From: an uncultured Methanoregula sp.
Lineage (GTDB): Archaea > Halobacteriota > Methanomicrobia > Methanomicrobiales > Methanospirillaceae
DNA length: 64,000 bases
Reading direction: 5' to 3'
NCBI RefSeq assembly: GCF_963662735.1
Contig: NZ_OY759744.1
Coordinates: forward strand, 906,153 to 970,152
Shown here in pieces: positions 62,868 to 64,000 of the stretch; position 1 is the first letter of the stretch; the number at the start of each line of letters is the position of its first letter. The position numbers and the translations under genes were made by a program. A model generated the notes under the pieces. It ran no database searches. It was not told where the DNA came from and saw nothing but the letters and a program-made list of their open reading frames with translations.

Positions 62868-63245
62868 TCAGCTGACGAGTTTCTCATCATCTGCCTGCCA
62901 TTTCGGGGCGACAATGCAGAGGAACACGAGATCGCCGGAACCAGTATTCCTTATATACTGGCGTTCTCCTGGTGGGATCAGGACGATATGGCCGACATGG
63001 ACCTGCTCGTGTTCAGGACCAATGTGCATCTCGCCGCTCCCGCTCAGGATGTAATAGAGTTCTGTTGAGTTTTTCAGGATGTGAGGAAGCGTTGACTCCC
63101 CAAGGGGGATGATGGCATGGGCGATGCTGCATCCCAGGTGCCCGGCCCCTGCCACCTTGTCCGGGTGAAGGAGCTCGCAAAGGAGCGATCGGTCGATAAC
63201 GCGTTCGTGGCTGCAGGTGGCAATGTCCCGTATGATCATATTCAT
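62868..63245 (-). CDS. Cupin-fold protein
   Basis: About 125 residues. The double-stranded beta-helix is clear: STLPHILKNSTELYYILSGS (cupin motif 1, with His and Glu as possible metal ligands), GEMHIGPEHEQVHVGHIVLI and PPGERQYIRNTGSGDLVFLC (motif 2). It could bind a small molecule or act as a metal-dependent isomerase/dioxygenase. The ATG at 63245 follows AGAGG; a longer frame to 63365 lacks support. Divergent from the flavoprotein gene. Confidence 0.75.
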   Translation of the reverse strand: MNMIIRDIATCSHERVIDRSLLCELLHPDKVAGAGHLGCSIAHAIIPLGESTLPHILKNSTELYYILSGSGEMHIGPEHEQVHVGHIVLIPPGERQYIRNTGSGDLVFLCIVAPKWQADDEKLVS

Positions 63246-63372
63246 TTGCCTCTTTTTGTAACTGATAGTATTCTGGCCGCTAGTATATCTTCTGCGGACA
63301 GTTTCCCTCAGGTTACTAAGTTGTCTGATGTATCGCACATCTTTATGGCTGTTTCGGATACACAACTATCTG

Positions 63373-64000
63373 GTGAACTTTTTGAAGATCCTTGGTATCA
63401 ATGCAAGCCCGAAAGGTGACAAGAGCCAGACCCGCCACCTGGTAATGGGAGTGCTCGAAGGTGCCCGGCACGCAGGGGCCGATGTCACGTTCATCGACCT
63501 CTGCGCCCTTGACATCAACTACTGCAATGCCTGCGGCACCTGCTATGCAAAAGGCGAATGCATTCATGACGACGATTTCGCCATGCTTCTTGAAAAAATG
63601 CTGGATGCGGATGGTATCGTGCTCGGCTCGCCGAATTATATCAATGCCGTAACCGCCCAGCTCAAGACGCTGCTTGACCGGATGGCGGATGTGGTCCACT
63701 GCCAGCAGCTTGCCGGAAAGTACGGGTGTTCCGTTTGTACCGCGGGCGGCCACTACGCCGACGAGGTTGCAGATTACATGAACATGGCTCTCCTGAACTT
63801 CGGGGCGACCACGGTTGGCAAAGTTGGTGTGCTCGTTGGTGCAGATCCGAATGCAATCGTGGGAGCTGAGAAGCAGTCAAAGGAGCTGGGCAGGAAGCTT
63901 GCCGAAGCGATAACAACGAAATGGAAGGATGAAGGCCAGGAGAAGCACCACAACGAGAGCAGGGAATATTTCAAGCGTCTTGTCATGTTCAACAAAGATC
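63373..64000 (+). CDS. Iron-sulfur flavoprotein-like NADPH-dependent FMN reductase family protein, cut by window edge
   Basis: About 209 residues are visible and the frame is open at base 64000. The flavin phosphate loop is GINASPKGDKSQTRHLV (about 8-24), a compact CX2CX2CX5C iron-sulfur motif is CNACGTCYAKGEC (about 56-68), and GSPNYINAVTAQLKTLLDR is the second flavin segment. A GGHYADEVADYMNMALLNFG region follows. The start is GTG at 63373 (TTG at 63382 possible), without a strong ribosome site. Second member of this family in the window besides the gene at 14735-15289. Confidence 0.8.
   Translation, partial: MNFLKILGINASPKGDKSQTRHLVMGVLEGARHAGADVTFIDLCALDINYCNACGTCYAKGECIHDDDFAMLLEKMLDADGIVLGSPNYINAVTAQLKTLLDRMADVVHCQQLAGKYGCSVCTAGGHYADEVADYMNMALLNFGATTVGKVGVLVGADPNAIVGAEKQSKELGRKLAEAITTKWKDEGQEKHHNESREYFKRLVMFNKD

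Overview
The window comes from a hydrogenotrophic methanogenic archaeon, most likely order Methanomicrobiales and near Methanoregula (an inference from gene content and family resemblance; no 16S gene is present). The evidence is the methanogenesis-marker/AtwA cluster, a six-subunit Ech hydrogenase, CofH (F420 pathway), archaeal PolD small subunit, RadB, Cdc48, an archaeal S/H signal peptidase, a PGF-CTERM surface protein and TATA-type promoters. Coding DNA is GC-rich with many 1-8 nt gene overlaps. I found no rRNA, tRNA or insertion sequence.

Layout. 1-6.6 kb: 5' part of a membrane pyrophosphatase gene (minus strand, cut by the window edge), then the echABCDEF operon. 6.6-17.7 kb: a histidine kinase fused to an acetyltransferase domain, PolD small subunit, a LysE-type exporter, signal peptidase, two cofH paralogues around a DUF1805 gene, two flavin proteins, a DUF123 nuclease, an MBL hydrolase and thiC. 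17.7-20.3 kb: an accessory patch with a HEPN/MNT toxin-antitoxin pair, two AT-rich orphan genes, and 0.8 kb of noncoding DNA holding GC hairpins and a dense array of short palindromes. 20.3-28.7 kb: a membrane protein, then an eight-gene minus-strand cluster (AhpD-like, mmp7, mmp17, mmp15, mmp5, mmp6, mmp3, atwA) for ATP-driven activation of methyl-coenzyme M reductase. 28.7-43.7 kb: HAD phosphatase, ribose-1,5-bisphosphate isomerase, LysA, an HTH-PAS-GAF regulator, RadB, LarC, Cdc48, TauE exporter, a PGF-CTERM protein, an acyl-CoA synthetase and a RAD55-like protein without a P-loop.

43.8-57 kb is the main accessory region: small ORFs, a RelBE-type pair, 0.96 kb of noncoding DNA with two copies of a diverged ~178 bp repeat, and a complete type I-B (Cst1/Cst2/Cas5t, Tneap-like) CRISPR-Cas locus with 33 repeats and 32 spacers. 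The effector genes cas8-cas7-cas5-cas3 look AT-rich, while cas6-cas1-cas2-cas4 match the host style, so the locus appears mosaic. Two spacers share 21 of 28 aligned bases with all mismatches in one central block. 57-64 kb: a MetE-core methionine synthase, AspRS, membrane proteins, a CDF transporter, a TMEM175-like channel, a cupin and an iron-sulfur flavoprotein cut by the right edge.

The genes suggest this economy: Ech couples H2 oxidation and the ion gradient to ferredoxin reduction for biosynthesis, the marker cluster activates MCR, CofH supports F420, and R15P isomerase salvages nucleoside ribose. The least explained elements are the palindrome array at 19.87-20.23 kb, the twin repeats before the cas operon, the kinase-acetyltransferase fusion, and the ~75-residue insertion in the D2 region of Cdc48.
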